Assembly (NCBI GenBank): GCA_021796905.1 | Contig: JAKABK010000182.1 | Location: 1 to 5,072, forward strand | Source: Actinomycetes bacterium | Lineage (GTDB): Bacteria > Actinomycetota > Acidimicrobiia > Acidimicrobiales > Palsa-688 | Length of the DNA: 5,072 nt | Direction: 5' to 3' | Part shown: piece by piece, positions 1-5,072 of the stretch | How positions within the stretch are numbered: position 1 is the stretch's first letter | How the letters are laid out: the number at the start of each line of letters is the position of its first letter | Program-made: the position numbers and the translations under genes | The notes under the pieces: model-generated | What the model saw: the letters and a program-made list of their open reading frames with translations, nothing else | Told to the model about the DNA's origin: nothing | Database searches by the model: none

Positions 1-33
1 GAGGTCCGGGCGTCGAGCGGCGCCGGGAACTGA
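1..33 (+). CDS. Possible C-terminal tail of an upstream gene (partial)
   Basis: Reading from base 1 gives ten sense codons and a TGA stop at 31-33 (tail EVRASSGAGN). All ten codons end in G or C, as expected for coding DNA here. If real, the gene ends 16 nt before the next start, so the two would be co-transcribed. The stretch is too short to identify a product. Another frame is also open across this stretch, so the call is weak. Confidence 0.25.
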   Translation, partial: EVRASSGAGN

Positions 34-36
34 TCC

Positions 37-45
37 GGGGGAGGG
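37..45 (+). promoter_or_regulatory. Shine-Dalgarno site of the NDMA-type alcohol dehydrogenase
   Basis: The purine run GGGGGAGGG contains a GGAGG core at 40-44, five bases before the ATG at 50. It supports that start over the internal ATG eight codons in. No promoter can be judged because only 49 bases precede the gene. Confidence 0.75.
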
Positions 46-49
46 TTGC

Positions 50-1165
50 ATGCGCACCAGGGCAGCGATCATGTGGGAGCACGGCAAGGACTGGAGCGTC
101 GAGGAGATCGACCTCGACCCGCCGAAGGAGTCGGAGGTCCTGGTCCGCCTGGTCGGATCCGGGCTGTGCCACTCCGACGAGCACGTGCTCACCGGGGACC
201 TGCCCTTCCCGCTCCCGATGATCGGGGGCCACGAGGGTGCCGGCGTGGTCGAGGAGGTAGGCAGCCACGTGAGCTGGCTCGAGCCCGGGGACCACGTGAT
301 CTTCGGGTTCATCCCCTCGTGCGGGCGCTGCCCGTCTTGTGCCACCGGACACGAGAACCTCTGCGATCTCGGGGCCCACATGGCGATCGCGACCCAGGTC
401 TCCGACGGGACCTCCCGCCACCACGTCCACGGCCAGGACCTCACCCTCATGTGCCTGCTCGGCACCTTCGCGGAGCGCACCGTCGTCAACGAGGCGTCGT
501 GCATCAGGATCGAGAAGGACATCCCGCTCGAGACGGCATGCCTCCTCGGGTGCGGGGTCGTGACCGGGTGGGGATCCTCGGTCTACGCCGCAGAGGTCCG
601 CCCGGGTGAGGACGTCGCGGTCGTCGGTGTCGGCGGGATCGGGATCAACGCCGTCCAGGGAGCCCGCCACGCCGGCGCCCGCTACATCTTCGCGATCGAC
701 CCGGTTGCCTTCAAGCGGGAGCAGGCCCTGCGCTTCGGTGCCACCCACGCCTTCGAGTCGATCGACGAGGCCCGGGCGCAGATCGCCGAGCTGACCTGGG
801 GGCGCAACGCCAACAAGGTGATCATGACGATGGGCCTCGGACAGGGACCGATGATCGGCAAGGCGATGGCGATCACCGCCAAGCGCGGCCGGGTGGTGGT
901 GACCAACCTGCACGCCGCCACCGAGGCCCAGGTGGAGCTGTCGGCGTTGGACCTCACGCTGATGGAGAAGCAGCTCGTCGGCTCGCTGTTCGGCTCGGCC
1001 AACCCACGCGCCGACATCCCGAGGCTGCTCGACTTGTACCGGGCGGGCCAGCTCGACCTGGACGGGCTGGTGACCGGGACCTATTCGCTGTCGCAGATCA
1101 ACCAGGGTTACGAGGACATGCGCAACGGCAAGAACCTCCGGGGTGTGATCACCTCTTTCGACTGA
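50..1165 (+). CDS. NDMA-dependent (mycofactocin-associated) zinc alcohol dehydrogenase
   Basis: This is a 371-aa cytoplasmic medium-chain zinc alcohol dehydrogenase. It best fits the actinobacterial NDMA-dependent class (Rxyl_3153 type, TIGR03989), judged from the MRTRAAIMWEHGKDWSVEEI start and overall sequence. Family members hold their nicotinamide cofactor tightly and are thought to be reoxidised via mycofactocin; the dye NDMA substitutes in assays. Visible catalytic zinc ligands are C40, H61-E62 (GGHEGAG) and C168. Structural zinc ligands are C91, C94, C97 and C105. The Rossmann loop is GVGGIG at 193-198, with D217 and K222 placed as in NAD-preferring enzymes. The length is full and no key residue is missing. 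The substrate cannot be read from sequence, and no mycofactocin biosynthesis gene lies in the window. The gene ends 111 bases before the convergent second dehydrogenase. Confidence 0.93.
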   Translation: MRTRAAIMWEHGKDWSVEEIDLDPPKESEVLVRLVGSGLCHSDEHVLTGDLPFPLPMIGGHEGAGVVEEVGSHVSWLEPGDHVIFGFIPSCGRCPSCATGHENLCDLGAHMAIATQVSDGTSRHHVHGQDLTLMCLLGTFAERTVVNEASCIRIEKDIPLETACLLGCGVVTGWGSSVYAAEVRPGEDVAVVGVGGIGINAVQGARHAGARYIFAIDPVAFKREQALRFGATHAFESIDEARAQIAELTWGRNANKVIMTMGLGQGPMIGKAMAITAKRGRVVVTNLHAATEAQVELSALDLTLMEKQLVGSLFGSANPRADIPRLLDLYRAGQLDLDGLVTGTYSLSQINQGYEDMRNGKNLRGVITSFD

Positions 1166-1205
1166 CCTGACCCGACCGCGGATGCGGCGAGCCCGCCACC
1201 GCGGT

Positions 1206-1230
1206 GGGTGGGGTGGGGCAGGGATCGGGG
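1206..1230 (+). other. G-quadruplex motif downstream of the alcohol dehydrogenase
   Basis: Five G-tracts lie on the plus strand, which is the sense strand of the gene ending at 1165: GGG, GGGG, GGGG, GGG and GGGG. They are separated by T, T, CA and ATC. The first four tracts (1206-1223) meet the standard G-quadruplex pattern with loops of only 1, 1 and 2 bases. The fifth tract (1227-1230) is also the base of the following hairpin. In GC-rich DNA such runs can arise by chance, so function is inference. Confidence 0.5.
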
Positions 1231-1277
1231 AAAGGCCCCGCAACCCGCGCCGGGCGCGTCGAGCGGGGTCTTTCCCC
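1227..1277 (+). terminator. Long hairpin between convergent genes, probable terminator
   Basis: GGGGAAAGGCCCCG (1227-1240) pairs with CGGGGTCTTTCCCC (1264-1277). This makes a 14-bp stem with one G-U wobble (1235/1269). The loop holds an inner 5-bp hairpin, CGCGC (1246-1250) with GCGCG (1254-1258). The wobble becomes an A-C mismatch in the minus-strand transcript, so the fold favours the plus-strand gene ending at 1165. No U-tract follows, which is common for actinobacterial terminators. The right arm touches the TAG stop (1277-1279) of the minus-strand dehydrogenase, so it may act in both directions. Confidence 0.65.
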
Positions 1278-2278
1278 TACCCGGTGACGAGCACCGCGGC
1301 CCCCCGGAAGCGACCGTCGGAGAGGTCGGCGAGAGCCCGGTCGGCGGCGTCCAGCGGGTAGGGCTCGACCGTGGCGCGCAGCTTCGCCCGTCGGGCCGCG
1401 GCGAGCAACGCCCGGCCGTCCTCCCGGGTGTTGGCGGTCACCGACCGCAGCGTCCGCTCGCCGAATAGGTGCTCCTGGTAGCGGAGCGGGGGGATGTCGC
1501 TCAGGTGGATCCCGGCGACCGCCAGCGTCCCTCCCCGGTCGAGGGCGGCGAGCGCCACCGGCACCAGGTCCCCGACCGGGGCGAAGAGGATCGCCGAGTC
1601 GAGCGGTTCGGGTGGGGAGTCGTAGGCGCCGCCCGCCGACGCCGCCCCGAGCTCGAGCGCCAGGCGCCGGTCGCCCTCCCCCCGGGTGAGTACGTGCACC
1701 GTCGCTCCTTCGGCAACCGCCAGCTGGGCGACCAGGTGCGCCGAACCCCCGAAGCCGTACAGCCCCAAGCGTCCGCCGGGCGGCAGGCTCGCCAGTCGCA
1801 GCGCCCGGTAGCCGATGATCCCAGCGCACAGCAGCGGCGCCGCCGCCACGTCGTCGATCCCGTCGGGAAGCCGGTAGAGGTAGTCCTCGCCGGCGACGAG
1901 GGCTTCCGCGTAACCCCCGTCCAGGTCCCAGCCGGTGAAACGGGCGTCCGGGCAGAGGTTCTCCGCGCCACGCAGGCAGTAGGCGCAGGTGCCGCAGGTG
2001 CTCGCCAACCACGCCACGCCGACCCGGTCCCCGACCCCGAGGCTCCGGCACCCCTCACCGACCGCCTCGACGGTCCCGACGACCTCGTGGCCGGGCACCA
2101 CCGGCCGGCGGTGCGGTGGGAGGTCACCCTCGGCGACGTGCAGGTCGGTGCGGCACACCCCGCAGGCGCTCACCCGGACCCGGACCTGGCCCGGGCCGGG
2201 CTCGGGCAGGGGTCGCTCCACGAGGCGCATCGGGCCCGAGGCGATCGGCCCCGGCTCGGTGACCTCCCACGCTCTCAC
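1277..2278 (-). CDS. Zinc-binding alcohol dehydrogenase, AdhA-like (TIGR02822 type)
   Basis: This is a 333-aa cytoplasmic medium-chain dehydrogenase that would interconvert an alcohol and its carbonyl compound with NAD(P). Catalytic zinc ligands are C42, H64-E65 (PGHEVVG) and C151. Structural zinc ligands are C95, C98, C101 and C109. The cofactor loop is the variant GFGGSA (175-180) in the phrase [11 protein letters not shown], which I associate with the TIGR02822 family, including mycobacterial AdhA. It is distinct from the dehydrogenase at 50-1165. The start is GTG at 2278: it gives the family-like MRAWEV opening, whereas the next Met (residue 17) would lose the first beta strand. There is no good Shine-Dalgarno site. 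The gene follows the transporter stop by 10 bases, so translation is probably coupled. The substrate is unknown. Confidence 0.9.
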   Translation of the reverse strand: MRAWEVTEPGPIASGPMRLVERPLPEPGPGQVRVRVSACGVCRTDLHVAEGDLPPHRRPVVPGHEVVGTVEAVGEGCRSLGVGDRVGVAWLASTCGTCAYCLRGAENLCPDARFTGWDLDGGYAEALVAGEDYLYRLPDGIDDVAAAPLLCAGIIGYRALRLASLPPGGRLGLYGFGGSAHLVAQLAVAEGATVHVLTRGEGDRRLALELGAASAGGAYDSPPEPLDSAILFAPVGDLVPVALAALDRGGTLAVAGIHLSDIPPLRYQEHLFGERTLRSVTANTREDGRALLAAARRAKLRATVEPYPLDAADRALADLSDGRFRGAAVLVTG

Positions 2279-2298
2279 GGCTCGTCGCTCACGGCTCG
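2274..2298 (-). repeat. 11-bp direct repeat, 14-bp period, at the transporter/dehydrogenase junction
   Basis: On the minus strand CGAGCCGTGAG occurs twice, at 2298-2288 and 2284-2274. The upstream copy contains the transporter stop TGA (2291-2289), with a GTG overlapping it as GTGA. The downstream copy contains the GTG actually used by the dehydrogenase (2278-2276). This looks like a short tandem duplication that separated an overlapping stop and start. Confidence 0.7.
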
Positions 2299-3506
2299 CC
2301 GTTCGTCGCGAGGGCGACGCCCGGCGGGGGTCGGAGACGGACGGCGAGCCGGCGGGCCAGGGGCATCGCCGCTACCGCCACCGCCGCCATCAGACCGAAC
2401 GCGGCCGCCGTCGACGCCACCACCGCCTGCACCGCCAGTGCGACGACCATGCCGCCGGCGTTACCGAACAGCCACAGCAGAGCGGTCGCGGCTCCGGCGT
2501 TGGCCCCGCAGCGGGTCTCGAGCACCTCGAGCAGTACCGGTAGTGCAGGCAGCAGCACCAGGCCGATCAGTGCCAGGCCGGCGTAGCCGGTGTCGCGCCC
2601 CGGCACCGAGGCGAGCGCGAGGAGCGCCACGAACGACGCCCCGCCGGCGACGGCCAGCACGAGCGGCTGCTTGGCACGGTTCGCGACGACCGGTGGCAGC
2701 GCGACGGCGGTGACGATCCCGGCCCCGACCATCGCGAGGAGCATCCCGTCGGCGCCGCGCGCCGAGACCCCTGACGGCTGGAGCAGCGCCTGCGCCCAGG
2801 TGGTGATCGCCACGAACACCCCGAAACCGGCGAAGACCAGCCAGCACACCGAGCGCACCACCGGGTCGGACCACACGGTTCGCAGCGCCGAGCGGTCGGC
2901 ACCGACCGCCCGCAGGCCGGCGGAGGCGTCCACCGAGGCCAGCGCCGGCACCAGGACCGCTGCACCGGCCACCGAGTACCCGGCGGAGACGACCAGCAGC
3001 AGGTGCAGGTGGGCGGCGCCGAGCACCAGGCCGAGCACGAAGGCCACCACGAAGCCGAGGAAGGTCCCCGCCGACCCGAGCGCGATCCCGATCGGTCGGT
3101 CGCTCTCCGAGAGGGAACGGGTGGCGATCCCGGTGACCGCGGTCAGTACCGCCGGCTGGGCGACGGCCACGACCAGCTGGCCGGCGAGGACCGGGCCGAA
3201 GCCGTGGCCGACGAGACGGATGACCGCGCCGACGGCTGTGAGCAGAGCACCAGCGGCGAGGGTCGGGCGGAACCACCGGTCGAGGGCCAACCCGGCGGGC
3301 AGGGCCAGTAGCACGTAGACGACCGGGAACACCTCGGCGAGGATCCCGACGGTCGAGGTGGACACGCCGAGGCGGGCAGCGGCACCGGTGGTGATCGGCG
3401 CGAAGTCGAGCCAGAGCATCTGGTTCGCCGACGACACCAGGGCGAAGCCGGCCACCGGCAGCCAGCGGCTCTCCTTCGACCCGACCCCTCCGGCTGCGGA
3501 ACCCAT
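2289..3506 (-). CDS. Major facilitator superfamily transporter
   Basis: This is a 405-aa inner-membrane permease with about twelve hydrophobic segments, roughly at 15-36, 52-75, 83-103, 106-127, 140-163, 167-188, 215-237, 255-275, 281-302, 308-328, 338-362 and 365-385. A polar central loop lies at 189-214. After the second segment, [13 protein letters not shown] (69-81) is a divergent MFS motif A: it keeps D76-R77 but lacks the usual GRK. The [11 protein letters not shown] stretch in segment 1 faintly recalls FLVCR-like (SLC49) transporters; that is an impression only. The frame is open upstream to 3641, but ATG at 3506 is preferred. It has GGAGG 10 bases before it, and the extra 45 residues would be polar and would overlap the divergent gene. 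It probably shares a transcript with the dehydrogenase 10 bases downstream. The substrate is unknown. Confidence 0.88.
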   Translation of the reverse strand: MGSAAGGVGSKESRWLPVAGFALVSSANQMLWLDFAPITTGAAARLGVSTSTVGILAEVFPVVYVLLALPAGLALDRWFRPTLAAGALLTAVGAVIRLVGHGFGPVLAGQLVVAVAQPAVLTAVTGIATRSLSESDRPIGIALGSAGTFLGFVVAFVLGLVLGAAHLHLLLVVSAGYSVAGAAVLVPALASVDASAGLRAVGADRSALRTVWSDPVVRSVCWLVFAGFGVFVAITTWAQALLQPSGVSARGADGMLLAMVGAGIVTAVALPPVVANRAKQPLVLAVAGGASFVALLALASVPGRDTGYAGLALIGLVLLPALPVLLEVLETRCGANAGAATALLWLFGNAGGMVVALAVQAVVASTAAAFGLMAAVAVAAMPLARRLAVRLRPPPGVALATNGEP

Positions 3507-3515
3507 CTGCTCACA

Positions 3516-3521
3516 CCCTCC
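3516..3521 (-). promoter_or_regulatory. Shine-Dalgarno site of the MFS transporter
   Basis: On the minus strand GGAGGG ends nine bases before the ATG at 3506. It is the main reason for choosing this start over the longer open frame reaching 3641. Confidence 0.75.
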
Positions 3522-3544
3522 GGCTCGCCCCTCGTGCGCCGGCG

Positions 3545-3550
3545 AGGCTA
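3545..3550 (-). promoter_or_regulatory. Candidate -10 box for the transporter/dehydrogenase operon
   Basis: On the minus strand TAGCCT fits the loose actinobacterial TANNNT -10 pattern. It sits 38 bases before the transporter ATG, which would give a leader of about 30 bases. No convincing -35 box is seen at 16-19 bases upstream. In the same 106-bp divergent region (3507-3612) an inverted repeat CTCGCC (3524-3529)/GGCGAG (3541-3546) flanks an 11-base loop. I see no clear plus-strand promoter for the gene at 3613. Confidence 0.3.
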
Positions 3551-3612
3551 CCAGCGGCACCGGAGCGCGACGGTCCTTGATCCCGCGGGGTTGGGGTGGC
3601 AGGCTCGACCGG

Positions 3613-3873
3613 ATGGGACTCTCGGAGCGGGATCGGGCCATCCTCGACTTCGAACGGTCGTGGTGGACCGAGCCCGGGTCGAAACAGGGCGCGATCCGCT
3701 CCCGCCTGGACCTGTCGGCGACCCGCTACTACCAGCTGCTCGGGGCGCTCGCCGACTCTGAAGAAGCCGAGCGCTACGACCCGCTCGTGGTGCGCCGCTT
3801 GCGCCGGTTGCGCCGGTTGCGTCGCCAGGCCCGCTTCGAGGGAGGCCACCTCGGTGGTCGCCGGCAGCGATGA
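3613..3873 (+). CDS. DUF3263 family protein, putative helix-turn-helix
   Basis: This small basic protein (86 aa) matches the actinobacterial DUF3263 pattern. It opens with LSERDRAILDFERSWW (W17-W18). A likely helix-turn-helix stretch follows at about 25-46 (AIRSRLDLSATRYYQLLGAL), then DPLVVRRLRRLRR. No signal peptide or membrane segment is present. The helix-turn-helix look and the arginine-rich tail suggest DNA binding, but no function is established that I know of. ATG at 3613 is chosen because the family similarity begins there; the frame is open further upstream but overlaps the transporter. The Shine-Dalgarno site is weak. The stop overlaps the next gene's start in ATGA, so the two are translationally coupled. 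DUF3263 next to a LytR_C gene is, as I recall, also the arrangement of mycobacterial Rv0430-Rv0431. Confidence 0.85.
   Translation: MGLSERDRAILDFERSWWTEPGSKQGAIRSRLDLSATRYYQLLGALADSEEAERYDPLVVRRLRRLRRLRRQARFEGGHLGGRRQR
3790..3825 (+). repeat. 9-bp tandem repeat encoding (LRR)n basic tail
   Basis: Four 9-bp units (gtgcgccgc, ttgcgccgg twice, ttgcgtcgc) encode VRR-LRR-LRR-LRR, residues 60-71 of the DUF3263 protein. Each of the last three units uses TTG for leucine, although CTC and CTG dominate elsewhere in the window. That fits expansion by unit duplication. Confidence 0.75.
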
Positions 3874-4490
3874 GGCCGGCCGGAGGTAGGCGCAAGGGCC
3901 CGCCCGGGGGCGCGGGGCGGGCCGGCGGTACAGGGCGGGCCGGGGCTGCAGGCAGCTCGGCACCGCCCGGTGGCGCTCACCCCGCCCGGGCGGCACTGCT
4001 CGTGGTCGTGGCGGTCGCGCTCACCGTGATCCTGCTCACCCGGGTCGGTGGCGGGGGGGCGAGGTCCACGGCGGCGTCGGCGGGCTCGCGTCCGGGCTCG
4101 GGCTCGTCGGCGAGCACCACTACGACCACCACCTCGACGACGACCACGACCGCAGCGACGATCCCGCCGTCGAAGATCGAGCTGCAGGTCCTGAACGGTT
4201 TGCAGACCGGGCCGTTGTCGGCGGAGTGGAGCGCCAAGCTGCACTCCGATCCCGGGTACCAGACGATGGCCGCGAGGAACACCACCGCGCAGGACACGAT
4301 CTCGGCGATCTACATCGTGAAGTCCGGTTACCAGGCGGAGGCGCAGGCCCTCGCCAAGACCGTCGGGCTGCCCGACTCGTCGATCGTCGACGTGGTGCCG
4401 CCCCCGTCGAGCGCCCCGATCCCGTCGGTGGACCTCCAGCAGGCCGACCTGGTGCTCGTGATCGGCGACAGCCTCGCGAGCAAGGCCTGA
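3870..4490 (+). CDS. Membrane-anchored LytR C-terminal domain protein (VirR-like architecture)
   Basis: This 206-aa protein has four parts. Residues 1-40 are a cytoplasmic tail rich in Gly, Ala, Pro and Arg. One membrane helix spans about 41-58 (AALLVVVAVALTVILLTR). A Ser/Gly/Thr-rich linker follows at about 60-100, with T83-88 and T90-94. A LytR_C-type domain occupies about 102-204, opening IELQVLNG and closing ADLVLVIGDSLA. The positive tail before the helix predicts the domain lies outside the membrane. There is no LytR-CpsA-Psr catalytic domain, so it is an orphan LytR_C protein. Mycobacterial Rv0431 (VirR) has the same plan and is linked to envelope remodelling and vesicle release; orthology here is inference. 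The ATG overlaps the preceding stop (ATGA) without a good Shine-Dalgarno site. otsB follows after 24 bases. Confidence 0.85.
   Translation: MRPAGGRRKGPPGGAGRAGGTGRAGAAGSSAPPGGAHPARAALLVVVAVALTVILLTRVGGGGARSTAASAGSRPGSGSSASTTTTTTSTTTTTAATIPPSKIELQVLNGLQTGPLSAEWSAKLHSDPGYQTMAARNTTAQDTISAIYIVKSGYQAEAQALAKTVGLPDSSIVDVVPPPSSAPIPSVDLQQADLVLVIGDSLASKA
3914..3943 (+). repeat. Direct repeat in the N-terminal tail of the LytR_C protein
   Basis: GGGCGGGCCGG occurs at 3915-3925 and 3933-3943, an 18-bp (six-codon) period. It encodes two GRAG segments in the cytoplasmic Gly/Ala/Arg tail. It is probably low-complexity expansion. Confidence 0.6.
4113..4151 (+). repeat. Low-complexity Thr/Ser run in the LytR_C protein linker
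   Basis: Thirteen consecutive codons are Thr or Ser (S82, T83-88, S89, T90-94) in the extracytoplasmic linker after the membrane helix. The mixed ACC/ACG/ACT codons argue against recent pure slippage. Such linkers span the wall-proximal space and may be glycosylated in actinobacteria; that role is inference. Confidence 0.8.
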
Positions 4491-4514
4491 GCTGTTCCGG
4501 GGCGCGGGGGCCCG

Positions 4515-5072
4515 ATGACCGCGGCGACCAGCGGGACCGGGGACGCCGACGGGCTCGCGCTGCTCGCCGAGGACCCGGGTCGCAGCGCCCTGCTCGTCGA
4601 CTTCGACGGCACCCTCGCCCCGATCGTCGCCGACCCTTCCAGGGCCGCCCCCCTGCCCGGGGCGGGAGCTGTCCTCGGGCGTCTCTCGGGGACCCTCGGG
4701 GTGGTCGGGGTCGTCTCCGGTCGACCGGTCACCTTCCTGCGGGAGCGGCTCCCCGGGGTCGCCGGGCGCCTGTCGCTCTTCGGGCTCTACGGGCTCGAGT
4801 GGGTCGAGGGTGGTGAGCTGCGCACCCATCCCGGAGCCGAGGGGTGGCGGGTGACCCTGGCCGGCGTCGTCGAGGAGGCGCACCGGTCGGCACCCCCTGG
4901 GGTGACCGTCGAGGACAAGGGCCTGGCGGTCACCCTCCACGCCCGGCGCGCCCCCGAACGGCTCGGATGGATCGAGCACTACGCGGCTGCCGCCAGTGCC
5001 CGGCACGGTCTGGCCGCCCACCCCGGGAGGCTCTCGGTGGAGCTGCGCCCACCGGTCACGGTCGACAAGGGA
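4515..5072 (+). CDS. otsB: Trehalose-6-phosphate phosphatase (partial, 3' end beyond window)
   Basis: This encodes the N-terminal 186 residues of an HAD-superfamily phosphatase that would hydrolyse trehalose 6-phosphate to trehalose in the cytoplasm, the last step of the OtsA-OtsB pathway. Motif I is LLVDFDGTLAPI, with nucleophile D29 and acid/base D31. Motif II is VSGR with S68. Family hallmarks follow: LYGLEW (91-96), VEDKGLAVTLH (132-142, typical substrate-pocket EDK) and VELRPPVTVDKG (175-186), whose K185 is the expected motif III lysine. The second metal-binding acidic motif lies beyond the window. ATG at 4515 is the first possible start, because the frame is closed by the preceding gene's TGA (4488-4490). 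A G-run at 4506-4510 is only a weak Shine-Dalgarno site. It lies 24 bases after the LytR_C gene, so it is probably in the same operon. otsA may follow. Confidence 0.9.
   Translation, partial: MTAATSGTGDADGLALLAEDPGRSALLVDFDGTLAPIVADPSRAAPLPGAGAVLGRLSGTLGVVGVVSGRPVTFLRERLPGVAGRLSLFGLYGLEWVEGGELRTHPGAEGWRVTLAGVVEEAHRSAPPGVTVEDKGLAVTLHARRAPERLGWIEHYAAAASARHGLAAHPGRLSVELRPPVTVDKG

Noticed and set aside
46..609. Overlapping frame starting with TTG inside the first dehydrogenase
   Set aside because: It lies wholly over a gene with complete zinc and cofactor motifs. Its product is Arg/Pro/His-rich and matches nothing I recognise.
1196..1207. Perfect palindrome CCACCGCGGTGG as an operator
   Set aside because: It lies after a stop codon between convergent genes, where no promoter is expected. 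Short GC palindromes are frequent in this DNA, and it may only be part of the 3' structure.
1469..2713. Long open frame on the plus strand (414 codons) opposite the second dehydrogenase and transporter
   Set aside because: It spans the junction of two solid minus-strand genes. Its translation is low-complexity Arg/Pro-rich sequence without motifs.
3537..3544. Palindrome CGCCGGCG in the divergent region as a regulator site
   Set aside because: It is too short and too likely by chance at this GC content. No second copy or spaced half-site supports an operator.
3507..3641. 45-residue N-terminal extension of the MFS transporter
   Set aside because: The residues are polar and unlike an MFS start, and they would overlap the DUF3263 start. 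The ATG at 3506 has a clear GGAGG upstream.
3774..5021. Long open frame on the minus strand (415 codons) opposite the LytR_C and otsB genes
   Set aside because: Its translation is Arg/Gly/Pro-rich with no recognisable domain. It is a mirror of two well-supported plus-strand genes, a usual artefact of very GC-rich coding DNA.

Overview
The DNA is very GC-rich, with G or C at nearly every third codon position. The genes are tightly packed, one starts at GTG, and the families present point to an actinobacterium: an NDMA/mycofactocin-type alcohol dehydrogenase, DUF3263, an orphan LytR C-terminal domain protein and trehalose phosphatase. The Thr/Ser-rich linker and gene set would suit a deep-branching lineage such as Acidimicrobiia, but that placement is a guess. 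I recognise no mobile element, tRNA, rRNA or CRISPR array.

Layout. (1) Positions 1-1165, plus strand: a possible tail of an upstream gene, then a complete NDMA-dependent, mycofactocin-associated alcohol dehydrogenase. (2) Positions 1166-1276: a convergent intergenic region with a G-quadruplex-type G-run and a 14-bp-stem hairpin that fits a terminator. (3) Positions 1277-3506, minus strand: a two-gene operon of an MFS transporter followed by a second, unrelated zinc alcohol dehydrogenase (AdhA-like, TIGR02822 type). Their junction carries what looks like a 14-bp tandem duplication around the start codon. (4) Positions 3507-3612: a divergent intergenic region with the transporter's Shine-Dalgarno site and a weak candidate promoter. 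(5) Positions 3613-5072, plus strand: a likely operon of DUF3263 protein, membrane-anchored LytR_C protein (overlapping by ATGA) and trehalose-6-phosphate phosphatase OtsB, which runs off the window.

How the genes relate. The two dehydrogenases converge and are not co-transcribed. The first probably oxidises an alcohol using permanently bound nicotinamide reoxidised through mycofactocin. The second is an ordinary NAD(P)-type enzyme probably working on a substrate or product handled by the adjacent transporter. The DUF3263-LytR_C pair recalls the mycobacterial Rv0430-Rv0431 (VirR) locus. Here it sits directly ahead of otsB, which suggests a cell-envelope/trehalose theme. No clearly novel multi-gene system is visible. 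The best leads are the VirR-like pair linked to otsB, the composite G4/hairpin terminator, and the duplicated start-codon region.
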